Shown: positions 1-7,637, counted from the stretch's first letter. The stretch is DNA of 12,033 bases from Candidatus Wallbacteria bacterium (GCA_016199905.1 JACQFU010000566.1:1-12033); one strand, 5' to 3'. The notes: generated by a model not told the origin, from the letters alone. Program-made: numbers and translations.

Positions 1-456
1 CTGCAGCAGCTTGCGGAAGCGCTGCTCGGCAATGGCGAACGCGGCCTGGCCGACTCGCTGCTCTCGGCGGCGCTGGGCCGCCTCTGGATCGAACGGGCAT
101 GCCTGGAGCGGCCGGAGCTGCCGGCTGGGCGCCGCGACGAGCTGGAGGCCAGAGTGGCCGGGCGAGTGGCCCATGCCTCCCGCATTGCCGCCTCGAGATG
201 CGCGCGGCCCGCTCGCGTGCTGGACGCCCTGGATCGGCTCCCCGGCGGCGATCGCTTCGTCTCATCGCTGGCCGTGGAGTACCTGGCTTCGGAGCTGCCC
301 GGGGAGTTGAAAGACCTGCTGCTGCCTCTCCTGGAAGCATCCGGCGCGAGCCGCTTCGCCTCGCGAAGCCGCTGCTGGCTGGACACGACCGCGCTCGGAA
401 TCCCCCGGGTAATGGCGTTGCTCGGGGAGACGGACGCATACTGTAGCCAAGCATGA
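1..456 (+). CDS. Unrecognised helical protein, C-terminal part (5' end outside window)
   Basis: The reading frame is open from the first base to the TGA at 454-456, so the true start lies upstream of the window and about 151 residues are visible. The visible part is rich in Ala, Leu, Arg and Glu and looks alpha-helical (for example the stretch around ELPGELKDLLLPLLEAS, roughly residues 97-113 of the visible part). I see no catalytic motif, zinc site or membrane segment and do not recognise the family. Its stop codon overlaps the ATG of the next gene (ATGA at 453-456), the classic sign of translational coupling, so it probably belongs to the same operon as the PhnD-like lipoprotein and the two multidomain enzymes downstream. 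Shorter starts inside this frame (for example 154) are possible but unnecessary, since codon usage is the same before and after. Function unknown. Confidence 0.7.
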   Translation: MQQLAEALLGNGERGLADSLLSAALGRLWIERACLERPELPAGRRDELEARVAGRVAHASRIAASRCARPARVLDALDRLPGGDRFVSSLAVEYLASELPGELKDLLLPLLEASGASRFASRSRCWLDTTALGIPRVMALLGETDAYCSQA

Positions 457-1289
457 CGGCCCACTCCAGCCCGCTCCTCTCGCTCCTGGCCGCGGTTTCG
501 CTCGTGCTGGCCTGCAACGGATGCGCGGGCAGCGGCGAGGAACCGATCCGTATCCTGCACGATGCGAGGCGGCCGATCGGGCTGGGGACCTTCCCGTTCC
601 TGGAGCGCACGGCGCTCGTCGCCGCGCTGGAGCCCCTCTCCGGATACCTCTCCGCGAACCTGGGCCGCACGGTGCGCGTGCGGGTGAGCGCCAGCTACGC
701 CGACCTGGACCGGGCGCTGGCTCAGCACCGCGTGGACATCGGATGGTTCACGCCCCCGGGCCACTCGGGCTCCTCTGCCATGGAAACCCTCTGCCGGCCG
801 GTCGGCCCAGGCGGTCTCCCTCACCACGGGTTGATCGTCGCCCGAAAGTCCGACGGACCGATGACGCTGGCAAGCCTCGCTGGGCGCCGGTTCGCCTACG
901 TGGACCGGATCTCCAAGAGCGGCTACCTCTATCCCAACAGGCTCTTCAGCGCCCACGCCATAGACCCGCTGCGCTACTTCGCGTCGGTGGCGTTCGCCGG
1001 CAATCACGATCGCGTGATCGAGCAAGTGCTCTCGGGCGCCGCCGACGCAGGCGCCGTGTCGGACATGCTGCTCCGAGACCCCCGCTTCGCAAACCTTTTC
1101 GAGACGCGCCTGGCCGTCGTCTCGCGCACCGAGCCGATCCCCGAGGACCCGATCGTGGCTTCTCCCGAGCTGGAGCCCGAGCTGAAGAAGAACGTGAAGG
1201 ACCTGCTCCTCGGGATGGCCGACACGCCCGCCGGCAAGAAAACGCTCGAGCAGCTCTCCCGAACGCTCGGCATCGAACGATTCGAGTGA
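453..1289 (+). CDS. PhnD-like phosphate/phosphonate ABC-type substrate-binding lipoprotein
   Basis: This is a 278-residue periplasmic solute-binding protein of the PhnD/phosphonate-binding type. The N-terminus is a lipoprotein signal: a hydrophobic stretch at about residues 8-20 followed by a lipobox-like V-L-A-C with Cys21 (Cys24 is the alternative), so it is probably anchored in a membrane. Family hallmarks are visible: the opening strand ending in the LGTFPFLER segment, the VDIGWFTPPG segment, the YVDRISKSGYLYPNRLF segment starting at residue 149, and the AGNHDRVIEQVLSGAADAGAV segment near residue 182. These match the usual order of ligand-contacting loops. No ABC permease or ATPase gene is visible next to it; it sits instead in an operon with phosphorylase, radical SAM and nucleotidyltransferase domains. 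It may therefore act as a ligand sensor or delivery protein rather than a standard importer. The start is fixed by the 4-bp ATGA overlap with the preceding gene. The family call is solid; the ligand is unknown. Confidence 0.9.
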   Translation: MTAHSSPLLSLLAAVSLVLACNGCAGSGEEPIRILHDARRPIGLGTFPFLERTALVAALEPLSGYLSANLGRTVRVRVSASYADLDRALAQHRVDIGWFTPPGHSGSSAMETLCRPVGPGGLPHHGLIVARKSDGPMTLASLAGRRFAYVDRISKSGYLYPNRLFSAHAIDPLRYFASVAFAGNHDRVIEQVLSGAADAGAVSDMLLRDPRFANLFETRLAVVSRTEPIPEDPIVASPELEPELKKNVKDLLLGMADTPAGKKTLEQLSRTLGIERFE

Positions 1290-1302
1290 GGACGAGATCG
1301 TG
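1288..1302 (+). promoter_or_regulatory. Shine-Dalgarno and GTG start of the phosphorylase-radical SAM fusion
   Basis: A GAGG at 1288-1291, overlapping the stop codon of the preceding lipoprotein gene, lies 8 nt before a GTG at 1300-1302. This is the only well-placed start before the first phosphorylase strand, and it puts the two genes only 10 bp apart. Confidence 0.6.
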
Positions 1303-4155
1303 CCCCCAGCGCGCAGCCACGCCCGCCGAATCCTTCTGGTCTGCTACGACCCAAAGGAGCTGGATACTCTCCTGACGCGCGTGAGAGTCACGGGGACGCG
1401 CGAAGTGCCGCGCTCGCGCTTCCCGCTTCACGAAGGGACCCTCGACGGCCGGCCGGTCGAGCTGATGCGCATTCCGTTCGGCGACGATATCGGCCTCCTC
1501 CAGACGGTCGTCCGGGAGCTGCTCTCCGCCACGCTTCCCAAGCAAATCGTCGGCGTCGGTACGGCGATGGCCGCCGTCGCTGAGCTGGAGATCGGAGACG
1601 TGGTCGTCAGCCGCGCGGCCCACCGCCAGGGCCGCACGGTCGAGTTCGGCGCCTGGCTCAACGAAGAGCTGCTGCGCGCCGCCCCGCACGGCATGCGCGC
1701 GCGGCCCGGCCAGTCGGTCACCACTCGGGCCTTCGTTTCCAGCGCCGCGGAACGCGACGCGCTCCTGGCTGGCTACCCCCGAGCGGCCATCGTCGAGATG
1801 GAGGACTTCCACGTGGCCTCGCTCGCCGCGGAGTTCGGGGCCGATTTCGCCTCCGTGCGCGCGATCACCGACCGCGGCGACTTCGTCGACCACATGGCCC
1901 GGCGGACGCAAGCTGCCTGCGCAGTAGTCCGTCTCGTTCGACGCGGCCTCCGCCAGCTGCGGATGAGCCGGGCGTTGACCGTCGTCGACAACCCGCCCAC
2001 CCGGGACCTGGGCTACCGCATCCTGCTCTCCACGCCGTCGGAACGCCTCTCGCTGCCGGATGCGATTCGCTTCAGCCGGAAGCTCCTTTCACTCTTCGAC
2101 TTCTCCTCCGCGGCCCTCGACGGCGCGCGCCTCGACCTCACCCTCTCCCCGGTGCCGCCCAAGCCCGACGCGGAGCCGCGGACACCATCAGGACAGGCCA
2201 AGACCGCCTCCCGCCCGGGCATCTGGACCCTGCTCCACGACCCGGTCACCCACTACACCGACTTGAGAGTCTCCGCTTCGGCCTTCCACTCGGGCGCACT
2301 GGAGCCGCTCTCGCTCAGGGCCCTGCTGCGAGAGACCGAGACCTGCCTGGTCGGCAAGTCGACGCGCGAGGAGCGCCACTTCTCGCTCCCGGCAGTCTCC
2401 TCGTTCCACATCCAGGGCCTCAACTCCATCAGCGCCGAGCCCGAGGAGGGCCTGCTGGCCGCCACGACCATCAGCGAGTTCCGCGACAACGGCCTCGAAG
2501 TCGCCGACTCCCACGCCGCCGCATGCTGGATCTATCGAAGCGCCAACGCCAGCGCCGAGTCCTACTTCCATCCGCCCTACTCGGTTCCCGCGCGCACGCA
2601 CCCTGAGGTTCCCTCCGGCACGCTCCTCATCGCAACGGGCCTGGGCCCGGCGGTCGATCCCGCCGCGGGGGGAGGCTCGCAGGCCCACATGCTGGTGCTC
2701 GGGGACGAGCAGGGCGGTCGCCTGGTGCAGATCCTCGACGACCTGCTCGACGGGCCGTTCTGCGCCTCCGACGTGCTGCGCTACGACGGCGTCGCTGCCC
2801 GGCTCGACGATTCCACCGCGGCGCTGACCCGGCTCGACCGCCGGCGAATCCTCACGGACCTGGGGATGAACTCGCTCCGCTACGATCCGGGCGTGCTCCG
2901 CGGCATCTACTCGGCCGAGTACGACCGATTCCTGAGCGAGTACTTCTCTTCCAGCCGCGGTCCCAAGCCGCCCAAGTCCTCCCACTTGCTGATGACCAGC
3001 CGCGGCTGCGGATACCACTGCAGCTTCTGCTGCTCGGGCGGGATGCAGCCCTTCGCGGCCCTCGACATCGGCCTGCTGATCGGCCTCCTGAGAGAGATCC
3101 TGGAGGTGGACGCTCCGGCCGCAGGCGAACATATCGACGTCTACCTGCTCGACAGCTACTTCAACCGAAACCCCGAGCGCGTCATCCAGTTGGCCGAGCG
3201 CCTCGAGAAGGAGGGCCTCCTCGGCAATTTCGAGTTCTTCGTGCGTCATAACGGGTTGCAGGCCTTCCTGCGGCGCAGGGCCGAGGACGGCGCGCCCGCC
3301 CTGGTGAACGACCGGCTGGTAGCGGCCTACAAGACCCTCGGGATCGACGAGATCGTGATGGGCGTGGACGCGTTCACCGACGGCTCCATCCGCGCGCTGA
3401 AGACCAACTTCAACCAGCTCGTCCAGAAGGGTGAAGCGGCCCGGCCCGTCTATACCTTCGCCGATATCCAGGCCGTCACGCGTGCGCTCGAGTCGGCCGG
3501 CCTCGACAGCCGTTGCTTTCTGCTGGTCTACAATCCCTTTGCGGCCGACGCCGACCGAGTCGCCACGTTCTACAACCTGCTCCACCTGGCGCTCGAGGTC
3601 CCGGGATTCATCATCGACTCCAGCTCCTCGGATCGCGTCAACGAGCTCAAACCCTTCCCCGGCGCACCGCTGACGGTGCTCGCCGAGAGCGTGCCGGGCC
3701 TCGTGCAGGGCGAGCGATTCCATTACCGGACGCCCCTTGGAAGGCTGGAGGAGCTGTTCGACCTGGAGATGTTCGGCCAGCGCCGCCGCACCGCAGATTC
3801 GATGGACACGTTTCACGCTCGCGCCCGGCAAGCCCGGCTGCGCCTCGCCGCGCGCCTGGCCGACGCGGACACGTCCGGACTTCCCGCCGAGGCGCACCAC
3901 GAGGTCTCGGAGGCGCGGCGCCGGTTCGTCGCCGACGAGGCCAGGCTCGCCCCGGCCTTCTCGGGCCGTGACGGCGCCGCCGTCGAGCGCGACATAGCGC
4001 GCTTGGCTGCATTGGCTGCCGCGCGTTGCTCGGAAGGCGACGGCCCGCCGAAAGACGGCCACGAGCGCCTCTATCGCGCCCTTCGAACTTTCACGGCCAC
4101 CCGCCGCCGCGCGGGCGTCCCCTTTCTGAGACGGCCCCCGGAGCCCGCGGAATGA
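1300..4155 (+). CDS. Fusion of MTA/SAH nucleosidase-like phosphorylase domain with a radical SAM domain
   Basis: This 951-residue multidomain protein starts at GTG. Residues 1-230 look like the nucleoside phosphorylase/MTA-SAH nucleosidase fold. Glu20 in CYDPKELD matches the early catalytic Glu of MTAN, then comes the glycine-rich GVGTAMAA with EIGDVVVS, the VEMED motif with Glu168, and RAITDRGD with Asp191. The Glu-to-Asp spacing of 23 equals that of E. coli MTAN (E174, D197, from memory). Residues about 230-555 are unrecognised. A radical SAM core follows, with CxxxCxxC at Cys570, Cys574 and Cys577 (CGYHCSFC), an extra Cys578, and later strands such as the EIVMGVDAF segment, ending near residue 830. 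The C-terminus (830-951) is charged and helical. Known chemistry suggests the first domain could hydrolyse 5'-deoxyadenosine, SAH or MTA made by the SAM domain; that link is inference. No signal peptide, so cytoplasmic. The stop overlaps the next ATG. Confidence 0.88.
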   Translation: MPPARSHARRILLVCYDPKELDTLLTRVRVTGTREVPRSRFPLHEGTLDGRPVELMRIPFGDDIGLLQTVVRELLSATLPKQIVGVGTAMAAVAELEIGDVVVSRAAHRQGRTVEFGAWLNEELLRAAPHGMRARPGQSVTTRAFVSSAAERDALLAGYPRAAIVEMEDFHVASLAAEFGADFASVRAITDRGDFVDHMARRTQAACAVVRLVRRGLRQLRMSRALTVVDNPPTRDLGYRILLSTPSERLSLPDAIRFSRKLLSLFDFSSAALDGARLDLTLSPVPPKPDAEPRTPSGQAKTASRPGIWTLLHDPVTHYTDLRVSASAFHSGALEPLSLRALLRETETCLVGKSTREERHFSLPAVSSFHIQGLNSISAEPEEGLLAATTISEFRDNGLEVADSHAAACWIYRSANASAESYFHPPYSVPARTHPEVPSGTLLIATGLGPAVDPAAGGGSQAHMLVLGDEQGGRLVQILDDLLDGPFCASDVLRYDGVAARLDDSTAALTRLDRRRILTDLGMNSLRYDPGVLRGIYSAEYDRFLSEYFSSSRGPKPPKSSHLLMTSRGCGYHCSFCCSGGMQPFAALDIGLLIGLLREILEVDAPAAGEHIDVYLLDSYFNRNPERVIQLAERLEKEGLLGNFEFFVRHNGLQAFLRRRAEDGAPALVNDRLVAAYKTLGIDEIVMGVDAFTDGSIRALKTNFNQLVQKGEAARPVYTFADIQAVTRALESAGLDSRCFLLVYNPFAADADRVATFYNLLHLALEVPGFIIDSSSSDRVNELKPFPGAPLTVLAESVPGLVQGERFHYRTPLGRLEELFDLEMFGQRRRTADSMDTFHARARQARLRLAARLADADTSGLPAEAHHEVSEARRRFVADEARLAPAFSGRDGAAVERDIARLAALAAARCSEGDGPPKDGHERLYRALRTFTATRRRAGVPFLRRPPEPAE

Positions 4156-6782
4156 CGACTCGCATACTCTCTTCACTCCTTTTATGCCTCGCGTTAGGCG
4201 CGGCAGCTGCCCTTGCGGTCCCCGCTCCGGCCGACTTCGACTTCGCGAGGCTGATCTCGTCCCAGCCTTGCCTGGTCGAGGTCGCTCGCGCCGCAAGGCG
4301 GCACGGGGTCACGTTCGGCATCTATGGCGGCACCGTGCGGGATCTCTACCTGGGTCATCCCTTCACGGTCATCAGCGACTACGACCTGATCTACGACAGC
4401 TCCCAGAAGGGCTTCGCGGGCTTCCGCGAAGACGTCCTGGCCATCGGCGCCCGTTACCGGGGAAAGGTCCCCACTCCCGACTTCCACTTCGATCTCTCGC
4501 CCCGTGTGAAGGAGACCGAACGCCAGGCGCAATTCCATACCGAGGGCATCACCGCCACGAAGGTCGGCCTCCTCTCCGACGGCACTCTCCTCGATCCGAC
4601 GGACCTGGGCATCGGAGATCTTCGCGCCCGAGTCTTCCGTTTCTACGCGCCCAAGCCGCGGCCGTTCATCGACCTGCACAACGTCGGCCGCTTCGTACGC
4701 GACCTCGTGCGCCTCCACGACTTTCGCCGCGACCCGGGCACGATGCGCCTGCTGCGCGCCTCCCTCGACCGCGCCGCCGCCCCCGCCACTGCCGAGGGCC
4801 GGCGCGCCCGGCAGGCTTCCTCGGCTTGCCGGGAAGCGTCGTCGACCGGGCCGATCCTCTTTCACGCCCTCATCAAGCCATTCCGCAAGGATGTGCGCTA
4901 CCTGCACGATCAGCTGATGGACCGCCTGACGAGCTGCTTCCCGACGGACGTCTTCTTCTTCGATCTCCTCAAGAGCGTCACCCAGGCCGACGACATGCCC
5001 TCGATGCGTGAGGCCTTCGCCGCTGCAGGCGTCGATCGTTTCCTCGCGGCGATCGGCCTGGAGCGGGAGACCGGTCTGCTGATGGACCCCGCGCTCGATC
5101 GCCTTGCGCTCTTCACGGCTTTCCAGTTCCCGGGTCACATTCCTTCTCCAGCGCATCGGCCAACCGCCCTCGAGCTTTGGGAATCGACTCTGCGCCGCTA
5201 CAACTACCGGTCGCTGTTCGACATGCTGGCCAGCGAGTTCTCCCCGGCCTCGCGCGAACGGCGCATCCTGCAGTCCCGCCGCGACGACTTCCTGCGCGAG
5301 TCGGGTTACCGCCTCTTCGGACCGGGAGACGAGTACCGCGAGGAGATCCTCGGCTTTCTCGACACGGACCTCAACGTGTTCCGCTTGCCGCGGGAGGAGC
5401 TCCAGAAGAGCCTCGAGTGGTTCGAGAGGACCTATCTGCCTGGCAGGGAGCGGACACTCGAGGCGGCGCCCCTTCCGCCGATCGTTCCGGGTTCCTCGGC
5501 GTCGCTGGAGTTCCTGTGCCGCGGCTACGCGTCTCAGGTCCGCGCGCTCGCAACGGACGTTCCGCACTCGATGCGCGACCTGCAGGGATATCTCGACTTT
5601 CAGATCGGAAAGGAGCTTCGGCCGCTCTTCCTCGACCGCCGGACGACCCTGGCCTTCGTGGACGGTGATGCCGCCGAGGCGGCGCGCACGCTGGCGTCCC
5701 GGGGATTCACCCGGATCTTTCGCGTCGGCGCCTGCGGCTTCTCACGACGCCGCCAGACGCTTCTCGGGGCCGATCCGAAGCGCGACCGGGTGGGCGTCGC
5801 CTTCTTTGGCTACCACTCCGACGAGCAGCTGCTCAACGAGCAAGCGCGGTTCCGCTTCCTGGGGGTGCCGCCCCAGTCGGTGCTGACGTTGCGTCGGGCG
5901 GGGGGCCGGCCGTTCCCCGATCGGCAGAAGCTGCTCGGGCTGCTCGACCAGGCGGACGGGCCGGTGCGGGTCCTCTTCGTCGGTTTCACGGGCCCGCTGA
6001 AGCGGTTGCTCCGTGGCGCGCGAGCGCTGGACGCAGGCGATCTGTCGCTGGTCGTCGGGCGCCTTGCCGACGGCCGCGTGGCGCTGGCGCTGTCGGCCTT
6101 CGGCGCCTGCTTCGGGACGCTTCCGGCCCGCGTGGCTGGCCTGTTGCGGGAGCGCGGTCTCGACACGGTGGTCTTCGTGGGAAGCGCGGGCAGTCTTCGA
6201 GGCGCGCGACGTCGCTTTCAGTGGGCGATCCCCCGAGCAGTCGCGTTCCTCGGCGAGTCGCCAGGGGCCGATCGCGAGGCGATCCCGCTCGAAAACCGAG
6301 CCTTGAGTCTAGGCGTGCAGGGCGCGATTCGCGGCACGTTGCACGGATCGGTCTGGACCCCTCTGGTCGAGACGGCCGAGTGGGCGAAACGCAACAGGGC
6401 GCGAGGCGTCGCCACGGTCGACTGCGAGCTGTACCACCTGGTCGAGGAACTCAGCCGCGGTCCGGCTCGCCCCGGGCTCTACGCGTTGCTGAACGTCACG
6501 GACTTCCCGGACTCGCCTCGAACCGACGGTTCGGGCATCACGGTAGAGAACGCTCCCGAACAGCAAGCCATGGTCGCCGACGTGCTCGCGCGGATCGTGC
6601 GAGAACTGGGCCGCAGCGCCTACCTCACCAACAGCACCGGGGGCCGGCGCGTCGGCTTCAAATCGGACGCATCGCGCGCCTTGCGGGCCAGGAACCGGTG
6701 CGAGCCGCAGCCGAAAATGGCACAACGGCCCAGGTACTGCCAGCAATCCGTGTGGTGCGGCGTCTCGCAGGCTGCGCAGTAG
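4152..6782 (+). CDS. Exported CCA/poly(A)-polymerase-type nucleotidyltransferase fused to a phosphorylase-like domain
   Basis: This is an 876-residue protein; the start at 4152 is set by the ATGA overlap with the preceding stop. Residues 1-27 form a Sec-type signal peptide (Arg4, a Leu/Ala-rich core, then AVPAPA). Residues about 30-200 carry a class II nucleotidyltransferase head: GGTVRDLYLG (Gly59-Gly60, Arg63-Asp64) followed by Asp76 and Asp78 in SDYDLIYD. The next part, with VGRFVRDLVRLHDF, resembles the helix after the head in CCA-adding enzymes. The region 250-590 is unrecognised. Residues about 600-830 look like a second phosphorylase domain: a VFVGSAGSLRG glycine loop, a TPLVETAEW segment, VDCEL with Glu759, and LLNVTDFPD with Asp784. 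The early catalytic Glu is not evident. A nucleotidyltransferase outside the cytoplasm would lack ordinary NTP supply, which is puzzling. The last ~27 codons lie antisense to a RING domain and look non-native. Domain calls are good; function is unknown. Confidence 0.82.
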   Translation: MTTRILSSLLLCLALGAAAALAVPAPADFDFARLISSQPCLVEVARAARRHGVTFGIYGGTVRDLYLGHPFTVISDYDLIYDSSQKGFAGFREDVLAIGARYRGKVPTPDFHFDLSPRVKETERQAQFHTEGITATKVGLLSDGTLLDPTDLGIGDLRARVFRFYAPKPRPFIDLHNVGRFVRDLVRLHDFRRDPGTMRLLRASLDRAAAPATAEGRRARQASSACREASSTGPILFHALIKPFRKDVRYLHDQLMDRLTSCFPTDVFFFDLLKSVTQADDMPSMREAFAAAGVDRFLAAIGLERETGLLMDPALDRLALFTAFQFPGHIPSPAHRPTALELWESTLRRYNYRSLFDMLASEFSPASRERRILQSRRDDFLRESGYRLFGPGDEYREEILGFLDTDLNVFRLPREELQKSLEWFERTYLPGRERTLEAAPLPPIVPGSSASLEFLCRGYASQVRALATDVPHSMRDLQGYLDFQIGKELRPLFLDRRTTLAFVDGDAAEAARTLASRGFTRIFRVGACGFSRRRQTLLGADPKRDRVGVAFFGYHSDEQLLNEQARFRFLGVPPQSVLTLRRAGGRPFPDRQKLLGLLDQADGPVRVLFVGFTGPLKRLLRGARALDAGDLSLVVGRLADGRVALALSAFGACFGTLPARVAGLLRERGLDTVVFVGSAGSLRGARRRFQWAIPRAVAFLGESPGADREAIPLENRALSLGVQGAIRGTLHGSVWTPLVETAEWAKRNRARGVATVDCELYHLVEELSRGPARPGLYALLNVTDFPDSPRTDGSGITVENAPEQQAMVADVLARIVRELGRSAYLTNSTGGRRVGFKSDASRALRARNRCEPQPKMAQRPRYCQQSVWCGVSQAAQ

Positions 6783-7486
6783 AGCGGCGACTCGTCGAGC
6801 AGCTCCCCGCAGACGCGACAGCGGGACTCGGCCTCGGGACTCCCGGACTGGTCGATGTGGAAGATGCCTTCCGCATCTATCCGAAAGACCTCCTCGACGG
6901 CGCGGCAGACGACGTCCATGCGTGCGAGAAGCTCCTGCAGCAACGAGGCCGTGACGCGGTCGGAGCGGACGGTCTTGCGCAGCACGATGGAGCGTCCGCC
7001 CAGCGCGACGTCGACGCCCGGGATGTCGAACCCATAATGCAGCGCGAGGATCGCCTCGCACACGGGCCGAGTGAAGACGTGCGCCACGGTCTTTCCCTCC
7101 GCGCTGTAGAGGGCGAACCGCGCGTCCAGAACGGCGTCTCCCGCCATCACCGGACGCATCCAGGGGACGACAAAGTCGCGGCCTCGCCACGCGGGGTGCA
7201 ACTCCAGCGACGGCAGCTCGGCCAGTTGCGCCTCCTCCAGGAGAGAGCGGCTCACCAGGCCGACGCGCATCTGGCCGCCCGGCGCACGGTTCAACGAAAG
7301 CCAGCGGACGCGCCCGGCATCGTTCATCCTCACTCGAGGAAACGCGTCGGTGTAGTTGTCGCGCACGGTCGCGCCCCCGGTTCCCCGTGCCAACGTCTCC
7401 AGAGCCCGCCGCAGCTTCTCGACCGCCGACGCCGAGCGATAGGCGTGAACCGCCTGGCGGAATATGTCGCGGCCGGGGAAGTCCAT
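6620..7486 (-). CDS. Protein with C-terminal bacterial RING-type zinc finger
   Basis: This 288-residue minus-strand protein has an ATG at 7486-7484. An in-frame TAA lies just upstream (near 7516) with no better start between, although the Shine-Dalgarno is poor. The region at residues 223-261 is a zinc-binding RING-like module: Cys223, Cys226, Cys237, Cys240, His244/His245, Cys248, Cys255 and Cys260. It resembles the prokaryotic RING finger family (Pfam Prok-RING_1), with the typical HxxCW in the middle. The preceding 220 residues are mixed alpha/beta, soluble and unrecognised; a PxWRGRDFVVPW-like segment lies near the middle. There is no signal peptide or membrane segment. Bacterial RING fingers can belong to ubiquitin-like conjugation systems or serve as structural protein-binding modules; no E1, E2 or ubiquitin-like gene is visible here. 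The gene is convergent with, and overlaps by 163 bp, the upstream operon's last gene. Confidence 0.82.
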   Translation of the reverse strand: MDFPGRDIFRQAVHAYRSASAVEKLRRALETLARGTGGATVRDNYTDAFPRVRMNDAGRVRWLSLNRAPGGQMRVGLVSRSLLEEAQLAELPSLELHPAWRGRDFVVPWMRPVMAGDAVLDARFALYSAEGKTVAHVFTRPVCEAILALHYGFDIPGVDVALGGRSIVLRKTVRSDRVTASLLQELLARMDVVCRAVEEVFRIDAEGIFHIDQSGSPEAESRCRVCGELLDESPLYCAACETPHHTDCWQYLGRCAIFGCGSHRFLARKARDASDLKPTRRPPVLLVR

Positions 7487-7637
7487 CTGGAGCTCGATCG
7501 CCGTCGGCCTCCATTATGACCGCGCAAGCGCCGCTCCGAAAGGCCCGGGCGGTGACTGGAGTTGTGCCGAGACATTCGCTGCGAGATGTATCCTGTGGCC
7601 GGAGACCCGCCCGGCACCCGGAGCGGCCCGAGAGGAC

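Noticed and set aside
4026..4151. Upstream in-frame extension of the exported nucleotidyltransferase
   Set aside because: The extension overlaps the end of the preceding gene and would bury the signal peptide; the ATGA-coupled start at 4152 is better.
2188..4296. 702-codon minus-strand open frame
   Set aside because: It is antisense to the phosphorylase-radical SAM gene, which has clear motifs; the translation shows no motifs and is a high-GC shadow.
6221..7519. 432-codon plus-strand open frame
   Set aside because: It is out of frame with the nucleotidyltransferase-phosphorylase gene and then antisense to the RING-finger gene; Arg/Gly/Pro-rich with no motif.
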